From contig CM064867.1 of the NCBI GenBank assembly GCA_032719365.1, forward strand, positions 66,400,136 through 66,464,135: 64,000 nucleotides of DNA. The letters are read 5' to 3'. Numbering within the stretch: position 1 is the first letter of the stretch; every line of letters starts with the position of its first letter. The position numbers and the translations under genes are program-made. Under the pieces are notes generated by a model that worked only from the letters and a program-made list of their open reading frames with translations, was not told the origin of the DNA and did not search any database. The DNA is from Prinsepia uniflora. Lineage: Eukaryota > Streptophyta > Magnoliopsida > Rosales > Rosaceae. Shown here piece after piece: positions 1-10,031 of this stretch.

Positions 1-2116
1 TCCGGGGTCCACTCAGGCCAACGACCCTCCTCGGAGGAGACAATCCATAAATATATAAGGATGATATATGAAAAACCATTTTGAAATCATTCTCAAAACA
101 TTTCAAGGGTTCATTCCCGGTCCTCATAAACCGTCATGAACCAGAAATCCATTTATGGGTCCCCGACCCGAAATCACAATCGTAAACCATAACTGGGCCC
201 TAAGCCCGAATTCATATACCAACTGGGCCTCCGGACCGATTCGTAAACCAACTGGGCCTCGTGTCCGATTTCGTAAATCAAATGGGCCTCGTGCCCGATA
301 TCATAAACCAAATGGGCCTCATGCTCGATATATAATCAACTCGTCTTCGAGCCCGATACACAAACCAACTGGGCCTCGAGCTCGATACGTAAACCAACTA
401 GGCCTTCAGCCCGATGCCTTGTTAAATCAAATGGACTTCAAGTCCGAGAGTTTCCAAAACAAATAGGTCTCATGCCCGAGTTTACCTTTTCAAATCTAAA
501 ACCATTTCATTAAATCATTTCCAAAACCATAAGCACGTATAATCAGTGCAAAACTGTAAACCTCGATTTACGTCGCCTCAAAATGCGTGAAATCATGTAA
601 ATCACTAACATCCAAATCATCATCATAGAATCATATCTATAAACCATATAAAACATTTATGCATGCATCACAGTTTAGAAATCAAGATCCACTCACAGAC
701 CGTCCTACACTGCCGCCTCGATTTGCGTGTCGTAAGCCTTCCCGGGCTAATCACCGTCACTAGGACTCCCAAACCTGTCCAAATCACTTTAAAGGGTCAC
801 TAACTACCTTATTAACCTCTCATTGAAGTCTCGTAATTTTCCCGAATTTTTAACTATTTTAAAACTCGATCCTAAACCTTCGGACGTCCCGAACAATATA
901 GAGACGGTGTCCGATCGACACGAAACCAATCCTAAAATGTTTGTGACATCAAATAGATTAAAAGTCATGTTGAACACTTTCTCAAAACATGCTCCACGAG
1001 CCCTCATGCGCCGTCCAAAGAGGCTTTGCGTGAAAGCCACGCGCCTACACTGTTCATAGTCCCCTACCTCCAGCCGACCGGGTTCACTGGTCTGAATCAG
1101 ACAGGGCCGGTCCAGGGCTCCATTTCACTCATTGTTTTATTCATTTTCAACCATTCTAATCCCTATAGACTCGTCTCAATCTTAGGAACCTATTCACGTG
1201 ATTAAAACAACGAAAAACTGAACAAAACCGTACCTTCACGATTTGATTTTCACGGCCCAAAAACCAGCCGTCCTCAACCTCCATTTCCAATCCAAACCTT
1301 CCCCTTATATCACCAGAAAGCCATTTCCATTAATAGAATTAACTAAACTCATATTCGAAATTTCAAATCGAAGGCTTACAGTCTCGGGTTCTCCGGCCAC
1401 TGTCCACGGCGACCCGTGCCGTAGCCACCGTTCGACTCGTCATTCCTCACTCTCTAATTTTCGTTCAAACATGAAAGATGATAGGTGAGGATGTGAGGGT
1501 GTGTGGGAAATGTGGTTCACGGTTTTGTAGTAATGGTGAAGCTTGATCGATGAAGAAGGAGAAGGTGAGGTTTAGGTGGTTTGAACAGATGAGTGGACGG
1601 TGAGGATTAGAGGTGTGAGGAAAATGGATGGCTAGGATTGAGAGGAAGTAGGTGAAGAAATTATAAAATAATCCAAAACCATTATTTTTATGTTAATCTC
1701 ACCAATCAATGTTGAGATCCATAATTTGGGGTTAATGACCAATAGGATGAGTGACACTTGTCACTCATCCAAGGGTCCCATACTAAAAAGTCAACCAATC
1801 AGATATTGCCACCTAATCCTTGCCTCGTAATTCATGCATAGTTCAAACGAACTTCCGTGAACCATAACTTTCTCGTCCGACGTCCGATTTCGGCGTGCCG
1901 CTTGTCTACAGATTCGTATCGACCCGATCTACGTAATGGTCCTTGGCCCTCAGCCATCGGACCTCCCGGATCCAATGTCAACATTTTATCCACGATTAGG
2001 GGTAAAATGGTCATTTTACACTGCCTGGTCGATTTCGCTCAACTAATCACCAATTAATCTCACTAATCCTTCATTAGTCACTAATCTAATCCTGAAATTC
2101 GGGACGGGTCATTACA
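1..2116 (-). mobile_element. Long LTR of the CGACCC family, cut by window edge
   Basis: This is the 5' two-thirds of a long LTR in reverse orientation. It ends in GGGACGGGTCATTACA, the reverse complement of the TGTAATGACCCGTCCC start shared by the other copies. It joins Copia A RNase H coding sequence at 2117 without a gap, so it inserted into that element. From its alignment with the copy at 54704-57883, roughly 690 bp of its other end lie left of the window. It contains GGGC...GCCC hairpin units (about 190-480), a 26-bp palindrome (1745-1770) and the GACAGGTGGCACG-type module near 1860-1990. No coding capacity is seen. Whether it is a solo LTR or one end of an element cannot be decided from this window. 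Confidence 0.85.
1745..1770. repeat. Conserved LTR palindrome (TGACA-NN-TGTCA core)
   Basis: The arms are GGATGAGTGACA and TGTCACTCATCC with a 2-nt centre. The same element occurs at the matching place in other LTR copies: 5815-5840, 22357-22382, 34003-34028, 57342-57367 and 60474-60499. Confidence 0.85.
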
Positions 2117-3512
2117 CAGTCATTGGGATCACCCGCCCAATCAACGTTTGTGTAGGCAGTCAATTCAAGATCACCACATTCATACTTGATACCACGGTTG
2201 GAGTAGCTTGCAGATAACGAAGGATGCGCTTCACGGCCACAAAAGGAAACTCACAAGGCTCCTGCATGAACTGGCATACTTGGTTGACAGAGAAGGCGAT
2301 ATCAGGACGGGTGAAGGTCAAATATTGAAGAGTACCAACTATACTCCTGAAGTTAGATGGATTGGAGTATGTTGGACCATCATGTCTGCAAAGCCTTGTC
2401 CCAAGGGCACTTGGAGTGTCAAATCCATTACTATGGAACATAGAAGTCTTGTTGAGAAGATCACGAACATACTTGGACTGAGATAAGAACAGACCAAAGG
2501 AGGACCTTGTGATCTGGATGCCAAGGAAATACTGAAGATCGCCAAGATCCTTCATATCAAATGCAATTGTAAGAAAGTCAATAACAACATGGATTGCTGT
2601 CATTGAGCTTCCTGTAAGAATGATGTCATCGACATACAATAGGAGAATAACCAGATCAGTGGATGTCTGTTTGACAAACAGTGAAGCATCTGACCATGTT
2701 GATTGATAACCTAAACCAAGTAGAAAACTAGTAAAACGTTCATTCCAAGCACGAGGTGCCTGCTTGAGCCCATAAAGAGATTTTTGTAGGAGACAAACAT
2801 GGTTCTTGTACTGCAGACTTTCAAAACCAGGTGGTTGAGCCATGAAGACTTCCTCCCTAAGAATACAATCCAAGAAAGCAATTTTGACATCCAATTGTCT
2901 TAAGGGCCAGTTGAATTGGGCAGCTAGAGCCAGAACAAGCCGTACAGTGGTTGGCTTCACAATAGGACTAAAGGTCTCTCCCAAATCAAGGCCTGCTTCT
3001 TGACTGAACCTCTTGACAACAAGCCAAGCTTTATATATAAAAATAAAGCCATCTGAGTTCTTCTTAATTCAGTACACCCACTTGCACCCAACCAAGTTCT
3101 TATCTATAGGGAGTGGGACTAAAGACCATGTACTCTGGTCAAGCAATTCATTGACCTCTTCTTGTATTCCCTTCTGCCAAATAGGTGAAGCAGCAGTAGT
3201 TTTGAAGGAACTAGGCTCAACCTGAGAGAGGTCTAGTTTAGCAACTGCAAAAGCAGAAGTTACTGAGGTACTAACGACCTTTGCTTTTACTATGCCACTC
3301 TTGGATTTGGTCTGCATAGGGTGCATGTTGACACCTGAAATTGGTAAAACCACCTGAAGAAATTGAGGCTCAAAATCAGATGTTGAATTCAGATTGGCCA
3401 GAAGGTCTGATGGTTCAGACGATACTTGATGGGATGAAGTAGTAGTAGGAGATATCACTGGACTAGAGATGATGGTGTCTGATGAGGAAGAAGCAGGCCC
3501 TAAAGATATCAC
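2117..3512 (-). pseudogene. Copia A reverse transcriptase and start of RNase H
   Basis: An open stretch of about 270 codons (2160-2984) holds the Copia reverse transcriptase. Visible motifs are FSPIVKPTTVR, the QLDVKIAFL region, LYGLKQAPRAW, the catalytic YVDD (near 2630) and DLGDLQYFLGI. The upstream part (3069-3512) carries the integrase-RT linker and a W-V-P-L-P block ending in CKWVY. After a frameshift near 2160 the sequence reads AYTNVDWAGDPND, the start of Copia RNase H, and is then cut by the LTR at 2116. The enzyme would copy element RNA into DNA in cytoplasmic particles. This copy cannot be functional because RNase H is missing. Confidence 0.9.
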
Positions 3513-3553
3513 TGGACTGGAGATGATGGAGTCTGATGAGGATGGTAGGTTGT

Positions 3554-4611
3554 TTAAGTAGCTTCAGCTGGAACAGGGTTCACAGAAGTACAATGGGAGC
3601 TGATAGATGAAGGTGTTGGAGAATTGAAGGAGGAAATTGGGACACAAGTAATGTGAGATGAAACTGAAGGTGTAGGAAATGAAGAAAAACCAGATTGAAG
3701 AGACATATAAGGAAATTCAGATTCATTGAATAAAACATGCCTAGAGATGATTGTCTTTGAGGAAAGTGGATTGAAACAAACAAAGCCTTTGTACTGGTCT
3801 GTGCAGCCTAGAAAGATGCATTTGACAGTTTTTGGTTGAAATTTAGTAGTATTGTAAGGTTTGAGTAAAGGGTAACAGGAGCAACCAAACACTTTGAGGG
3901 AACTAATGTCAGGAAGGACACCAAAAAGTTTTTCATAAGGAGACTGCATTTGCAAAGTGGAACAAGGCATTCTATTAATCAGGTAAACAGTAGTAAGACA
4001 AGCATGAATCCAAAATTAAGCAGGGAGGTGAGGAGTTTGGAGAAGTGTGACAGTGGAGTCTATAAGATGCCTATATTTTCCTTCAGCTAGTCCATTTTGC
4101 TCCGGTGTATACGGGCAGGATTTTTGGTGTTTAATACCTTTAGACAGTAAGAAGGTCCTTAAGTTGAGACCAAAGTATTCACCCCACCATCTGATTGAAG
4201 AATTTTAATTGTGACATTGAAGTGATTAAAGATAAAGGCATAGAAGGAAATAAAAATTGAACAAAAATCAGACTTTCTTTTCATTGGGAACAACCAAGTG
4301 AATCTTGTCCATTCATCAATTAAAGTAACATAATATCTGTAACCATCTAAAGAGGATTTGGGAGAAGGTACCCAAACATCAGTGTGAACTACCTCAAAAG
4401 GAGTAACAGATTTTGAAGCAAGGAAAGAAAAAGGCAATTTGGTAAACTTTCCTTGTAAACAAAATTCACAGGGAGATTGATGAGAATCAAGACAAATGGG
4501 ACATATTAGAATGCATTTTCTTGCAAAGAATAACATATTGGACAGTTTTCTGGTGTGCTTGAAAAACAGTGAAGGCAGGAATTTGACATGGAATGGAGTA
4601 CAACCCATCAC
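3554..4611 (-). pseudogene. Copia A integrase
   Basis: This is the integrase part of the Copia A polyprotein in several frames. The Zn-binding region ends in CEFCLQGKFTKLPF. The catalytic core shows HTDVW (first Asp) and LQSDGG (second Asp), and around 4090-4120 the PEQNGLAE block (catalytic Glu). The C-terminal part (3554-3970) has SPYEKLFG, VFGCSCYPLL and the KCIFLGC motif typical of Copia integrases. Frame changes near 4159 and 3970 and an in-frame stop break it. It would insert element DNA into the genome; this copy is dead. Confidence 0.88.
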
Positions 4612-4651
4612 AGCTCAATCCCTTATACAACATCCCTCTTATGTTCCTGTC

Positions 4652-4950
4652 CTAAATCACAAAAAATATATCATCAAGAATGAAACGAACCTTGTTATCT
4701 TTGTAAAACTTGTTGATAGAAAGTAAGTTGTGAGTGATATGAGGCACATGTAACACTTGCTCTAATTTAAAGCAATGTGGAAAGGAAGAATCTGTAACAA
4801 GTGATGATTGTCCAACATTAGCAATTTGTAAACCTGAGCCACTGGCTGTGGTGACAGTGTCTGAAGAACTATGTGGAGAAACCATGGTTAAGTGGGAAAG
4901 ATCAGCTGTCATATGGGTTGTGGCACCTGTATCAGCAATCCAGAACTCCT
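4652..4950 (-). pseudogene. Copia A aspartic protease
   Basis: The reading starts with WIADTGATTHMT, the Copia protease active site (D-T-G near 4930), and continues to LHVPHITHNLLSI, the conserved end of the domain before integrase. The protease would cleave the gag-pol polyprotein. It lies directly between the gag zinc-knuckle region and integrase, as expected. The catalytic triplet is intact, but the polyprotein is interrupted on both sides. Confidence 0.88.
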
Positions 4951-5302
4951 GACTTTTGTTGAGCCCCTTATGAAGTCTACTGGGAATACTGAGCAGATGA
5001 AGTTGGAGCTGTCTGTAAGTTGGGACTTGAGGAGTATGAAACAGGTGGAGCTGAAGCTATCATTTCTTGCAAGTTGGTGTTCAAGGTCGGTGAAGGAGGG
5101 GCTCCCTGGTAAGAATAATTTTCTCTGTGATAACAATTCATGGCATTCTGAACATATTTCCAACAAATCTGACAAGGTTCAGTCATGTGAGAAGGTTGAG
5201 AAGGATGTATGTGATAACAATCTAATGCAGAATGCCCTCTTTTCCACAGATTTGGCAGATTGGCATATACTGTGTTCCTGGAAAGTACTGCTGTTGAGGA
5301 GA
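4951..5302 (-). pseudogene. Copia A gag, C-terminal zinc-knuckle part
   Basis: This is the 3' half of gag, separated from the 5' half by the solo LTR at 5308-8658. It contains CQICGKEG (near 5240-5270) and a second diverged copy CQICWKYVQN...C, which look like CCHC nucleic-acid-binding knuckles. It is followed by Ser/Pro/Gln-rich sequence running into the protease. Stops occur in each frame. The join to the upstream part across the 5-bp duplication CTGTC supports one original gag. Confidence 0.8.
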
Positions 5303-5439
5303 CTGTCTGTAACGACCCGTCCCGAATTCCGAGATTAGTTTAGTGACTGATCTTGATTAGTGAGGTTGAACGGTGGTTAGTAGGGCGGAATCGGACAAAT
5401 TGTGCGAAATGACCGTTTTGCCCCTAGTCGTGGGCAAAA

Positions 5440-5735
5440 TGTTGACTTTTTGTTCGGGCGGTCAAATGGACTTTGACCGATGACCATGACGTAGTTCGGG
5501 ATGTCACGAGTTCATAGACAGGTGGCACGTTCGATTCCGACATTCGTAGAGAAAGTTATGATGTTCAGAAGTTGAGGGGCATTTTGGTAATTTGGCTTGT
5601 TAGGGGCCAAATGTTGACTTTTGATCGGGAGGTCCGATGGGCGAGGGCCAAGGACCGTTACGTAGGTATCGTCGATACGAATCCAACGACAGGCGGCATG
5701 CCGAAATCGGAGATCCGACGACGACGTTATGGTCA
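5440..5735 (+). repeat. Two diverged copies of a ~170-bp LTR module
   Basis: Both copies run from GTTGACTTTT through a GGTC...GACCG block and an ACGTAG block to GACAGGTGGCACG (first) or GACAGGCGGCATG (second), then CGATTCCGAC- or CGAAATCGGA-like sequence and a GTTATG. The pair recurs at 33609-33909, 44533-44830 and 50240-50530 and in inverse orientation in the reverse LTRs. Confidence 0.75.
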
Positions 5736-6772
5736 AGGAAACGAACTAACGAACCGAGGCCGGGATTAAAATAATAATATAATAGTGAATAGTGACCGTT
5801 GACTGTGCACCTCCGGATGAGTGACAAGTGTCACCCATCCCCTAATCTAAGCCCTAAAACCTGATCCATGTCTCCCTACATCATCATTACAACCTCATTA
5901 TCACCATTAATCTAAACTAATTAATCCCCCTAATTCTCCTTCTGTGTCTTTGAACCCGTGAGCAACTGAGTGTGAGGGATGGGGGAATTGGCTGATTTCT
6001 TGCAACAAAATTGGAAGAATTGAGTGAGTTTGAAGACTGTGTTAACTGAGTGAATCACGGGAGACAGAGTGTGGGGGGGGGGGGGGGCCTGAAGCAAAAA
6101 CCGAAAATTGAGTTTGGGAGGGAAATTCGAAATCAAATCATAGGGCCGTGAGGATTGAATTGGGGATTACCTTCAGCTTCCTGGGAGTGCCACGATCATA
6201 ATTGTCGAAGAAACGAGAAGAATTGGTGCCGTTTTGGCTCTGAACGGGCTTGGTGACAGAGGAGGAATTTCGAGGTTGAGTCGTGATCGTGGAGTGTTTA
6301 GACGACGGAATTGAGGTGGGGAAACTGCTTATCATGATCCCACGATGCTTCTGGGTTCGTCAATTGAAAGGAAACGGTCGTGGTTGACGAAACTCCATGC
6401 TTGAACAGTGACTGTGTTCGAGCTTGAGTTCATTGGGTTAGAGGTGAGATTGTATGAAATTAATCTTGTAGAAATGATCCTTACACTCTCACGATACTCA
6501 CTGTGTTAATTAATTTGAAAAACAGGGTCGAAATCTATGAACCCGAATTGGAGACCCGTCGAGGATCGATCGAGAGTCGTGAGGATTTAGACCACGATTC
6601 GAGAAATTGAACTTGCAGAACTTAATTAGAGTTGGATTGGAAGGGATCAGTTGAAAGAACGGATCGAATTGAGGTTAAATTGAATGAGATTGAATCGGGT
6701 CTGTTCGCGGGTTTTTCAACCCGTTTACCAGACAAACGGGCGAAGGGGATGACTGTGCTGGTACTGTAGCTG

Positions 6773-6791
6773 GCGCGTGGCTTCCACGCGC
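6773..6791. repeat. GC-rich perfect hairpin in LTR
   Basis: GCGCGTGG, CTT, CCACGCGC form an 8-bp perfect stem with a 3-nt loop. The identical hairpin lies at 34840-34858 in another solo LTR, and degenerate versions occur near 46885 and 51442. Confidence 0.85.
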
Positions 6792-7350
6792 AGCCGCTTG
6801 CGGCGGTGCGTGGGGGCGCGTGATTGGGAATCTTGAGGTGAGGTCAACATGACTTCTGTCCTATTTAATGTAACGGACATTTTGGAATTGGTTTCGTGTC
6901 GATCGGACACCGTCTCGATAGTGTTCGGGATGTCCGAAGGTTTTGAATTAAGTTTAAAAATAAGTAAAAATTCGGGAAAATTACGGAACTTTGTTAGGAT
7001 GTTAATGATGAGGTTAGTGACCCTCTAATGTGATTTGGACAGGATTGGGAGTCCCGGTGATAGTGGTGTGGCCCGGGAGGGCCGGTGGCACGCGTATCGA
7101 GGCACACTGTTAAAACGGTCTGTGAGTGGACTTTGGTTTTATAAATTATGTGCATGCTTAAATGTTTTATATGGATTATGATTGTGATTGTGTGATGTTG
7201 ATTTGGTTGTTGGTAAATTGTACGGTTTCACGTATTTCGAGGCGATTTACGTGCTTGCACGTAAATCGAGGTTTTCCGGTTTTACATGGATTTTCCATAT
7301 TTATGACTTGGATATAATATGATAAAATGGTTTTGAAATTGGAAATATGA

Positions 7351-8066
7351 ACTCGGGCTTGAGGCCCAATTATGTTGGAAATTTCGGACTTGGAGTCCAT
7401 TTGAGAATCGGGCCGGGGGCCCAGTTGGTTAATGAAATCGGGCCAGGGGCCCAGTTGGTATGAAATCGGGCTGAGACCCATTTGAGTTATGATCTCGGGC
7501 CAGGGGCCCAGTTGATTTGTGAATTCGGGCCGTGGGCCCAGTGGGTTTATAAAGTCGGGCTGCGGGCCCAGTTGGTTTACAAATCGGGTCGTGGGCCCAG
7601 TGGTTCATAAAATCGGGCATGAGGCCCAGTTGGATAATAAATGTGATTTCGGGTCAGGGACCCTATATTTAATAATTGTGATTTTGGGTCAGGGACCCTA
7701 AATGGAATTATGTGGTTTTATGGAAATCTCGGGCAGGGCCCAATGGTAATGATGTGATAAAAGGATTTAATAAAACTGTTTTTCCATATACCATCTGGAT
7801 ACAAGGATATATGATGGTCTCCTCGAGATGTCTGGGACACTGGGGAAGTCACGGTGCATTGCCTGCGAGGGGTCATTATACGGAGCAGCCGGACCGTATG
7901 ATGACTCAGGAGCAGGATTGCTATGATTGACGTCAGGGACGTCAGACATCAGGGATGTCAGATATATGGACCCGGAGTGACCCCGAGCAGCACGCGTAGC
8001 TTATGAAACCGTGAGATATGACGTCAGGGACGTCTAGCGTCTGGGACGCTAAGCATCTGGGATGCT
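7351..8066 (+). repeat. Array of micro-hairpins with changing stems
   Basis: Units of roughly 30 bp each hold an inverted repeat with a 3-5 nt loop. Examples are GGACT-TGG-AGTCC (7386-7398), GGGCC-GGG-GGCCC (7410-7422), GGGTC-AGG-GACCC (7651-7663 and 7686-7698), GACATC-AGG-GATGTC (7945-7959), AGCGTC-TGG-GACGCT (8036-8050) and AGCATC-TGG-GATGCT (8052-8066). Arms differ between units but stay complementary. Confidence 0.85.
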
Positions 8067-8663
8067 GGTGATGGTAATGGTAAAATATGGATTAATTAAT
8101 AAAATGGCTTATTGGTTGGATATGTGTGATGTGGTAGAAATGGATTATTGGTTATGAAATGGTATGTAGGGTCGGGGACCCTAAATGGTTTTGGATTTTG
8201 AATTGATGTTCATTTATGGTCGTGGGTGGTGACCCACATGGTTTTAATATGTATGGTGGTGGTATTCCACGGTTTTGGGCTGAGTTCCCACACTTGGTTT
8301 TTGGTTAACGGTTTTTGGGCTAAGGCCCTAATGGCTCGGTTGAGCAAACGTTTTGGTTACTGGTTTTTGGTGGCATGCATACGTTTTTATTGGAGGGCAT
8401 AAATGTCTTATAAATGTATTTGGTAAACTTATTGGTTTTTGTCCACTCACAGCTTTTGGTTTTAATGCCCGTCAGGTTGATCACGGATGCGATTGCAGCA
8501 GAGACTGGGACATTGCACACCTCCTCCATTGATCCTTGCGCACTCTGGATGCCCCGTTGGGCAGTGGCTCTTGGTTATCCCTTGTCTGACACCCCTTGTT
8601 GGACGGGAGCATGGCACATTCCACGGTAATCCCGGGGGGATTGGGATGGGTCCTGTCACTGTC

Positions 8664-9703
8664 CCCTTCCTTGTCCACTATACCTTCCACCACCATAGTT
8701 GTTGTAGAACCTGTTTTTCCTACCTCTGAACCCATTATTGTTACCTCTTCATGTATTGTTGTAAGAGGGTGCATTGTACCCTCTATTGTAACCATACTGC
8801 TGGAAATTGCTGCTGAACTACTGAAAATTTCCCATCTATTGATCACTGTGGTTTCCTATACTCTGATCATTGTGAGAACTTTGTTGAGGAACCACGCTTG
8901 ATTGAGAGAAACCAGAAGGAGGCGCAGAAGATGAACCCCCTGATGAACTTGATCCACCTGCTTCATAAGTTGAATTATGAAAAGAAGGAACTGAATTCCT
9001 AGTTGCAGCCAAGGCAGATAGAAAAGAGATCTGCTCAATAGCTTGTTCTATGATTGCTTCTTCAGCAAGAAGCTGTGCTCTGAATTCCTTAAGGGGAATT
9101 GTGCTTTCCCTACCTCGAATAACACATCTAAAGATGTTGTATTCAAAAAGAAGACCTCTTAAGGCAAGAATAACTATATCATCATTTTCAAAATGGACTC
9201 CACAAGATTCTAACATGTCCCTAGAATCTTTAATTCTCTCAGGTACTGAAGCATACTTTCTGATCCTTTCTTTATACTCTAAAGGTCAGTTTCATTTGAA
9301 ATATAAAGGCTTTAGTAATCAATGCAAACCTGTCTTTGAGGCTTGTCCACATTTTCTGAGAACTCTTGCAACCAAGAACACAAGACATGGCTGAAGTAGA
9401 CAAGTTGGTAGTAATGAGTTGCATAAGAGCCCTATCGTGCAGCTTCCACACTTGAGTATTATGAGATCTAATTTCATCCATTGCTTCTGGACAAGGATTT
9501 GACCCATCAACAAAATCTGTCAAGCCATGAACGCTACGCTGCAATTCCATCTGAAAGTTCCATGTTACGTAGTTGTCGTCATCTAGCTTCACTTGAACAG
9601 AGTTCCCCACAGTGGTAGTAAGACCTGCAATGAGGGATTGTAGAATCTGTAGTTGCGAAACATTCACCATTTCTGAATTTTCTTCACTGAGGAATTTTAT
9701 CAA
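8664..9703 (-). pseudogene. Copia A gag, N-terminal part
   Basis: The start is an ATG at 9703 with VKLDDDNYVTWNFQMEL and DFVDGSNPCPEAM, the gag N-terminal pattern shared by many plant Copia elements. The core follows in a second frame (8836-9216) with LRGLLFEYNIF and FRAQLLAEEA, then a Ser/Gly-rich stretch and a third frame up to 8664, where the solo LTR begins. Gag forms the particle that packages element RNA. At least two frameshifts separate the blocks, so no full protein is possible. Confidence 0.85.
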
Positions 9704-9755
9704 ACACTAAACAAGATTTTCTTGTATTTCTTTGAGCTTTTTTCTGAATTCTTTC

Positions 9756-9977
9756 TGTGGAAACTTTGAGAAATCTTAGATGATTTCATTAACCTGCCCG
9801 TAGGGCATATTTATACAAAATTCTAGGGTTGAGATAACTACAAGCAGTTATCTCTTCCTTATCTGATTCTAACATAGAAATGCTTATAACTACTTAAATA
9901 ACTGTCGAAGGACAGCTGTCCTAAAGTCTAATATATACAAGTGTAAAAAAACCTACGGATGTAAGGACTGTTCTACA
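9756..9977 (-). repeat. Copia B 3' LTR
   Basis: 222 bp from TGTGGAAACT to CTGTTCTACA, matching 14337-14558. Confidence 0.95.
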
Positions 9978-10031
9978 TCCCCCTGCAAACGAGTCACCCA
10001 CGTAAGGACTGTTCTACATCCCCCTGCAAAC
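9961..10031 (-). repeat. Duplicated LTR end and polypurine tract in Copia B
   Basis: A 30-bp stretch from GTAAGGACTG to CCCTGCAAAC occurs at 9961-9990 and again at 10002-10031, separated by 11 bp. It contains the LTR terminus and the adjoining purine tract (on the minus strand TTTGCAGGGGGA). This could be a slippage or plus-strand priming error; the outer copy joins the LTR proper. Confidence 0.8.

Larger units (their letters stand above)
5308..8658 (+). mobile_element. Solo LTR (3.35 kb) of the CGACCC family inside Copia A gag
   Basis: The LTR begins TGTAACGACCCGTCCCG and ends GGATGGGTCCTGTCA, with perfect CTGTC duplications on both sides and no internal region, so it is a solo LTR left by LTR-LTR recombination. 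In order it holds two diverged ~170-bp modules (5440-5735), a palindrome (5815-5840), a poly-G tract near 6070-6087, a GC-rich hairpin (6773-6791), a long array of micro-hairpins (7351-8066) and the conserved terminal part with a GACGGGAGCA block. No protein-coding potential is seen; short frames in it are chance. Confidence 0.95.
5303..8663. repeat. Target-site duplication CTGTC around solo LTR
   Basis: CTGTC occurs at 5303-5307 and again at 8659-8663, directly flanking the LTR. A 5-bp duplication is the normal footprint of LTR-retrotransposon integrase. Confidence 0.93.

Noticed and set aside
155..466. 103-codon frame with repeated PN/GP/RP words
   Set aside because: It is a translation of the GGGC...GCCC hairpin array of the LTR; the same array in other copies has stops and shifts.
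823..1059. Short frames on both strands around 800-1060
   Set aside because: LTR sequence; frames are not kept in the matching part of other copies.
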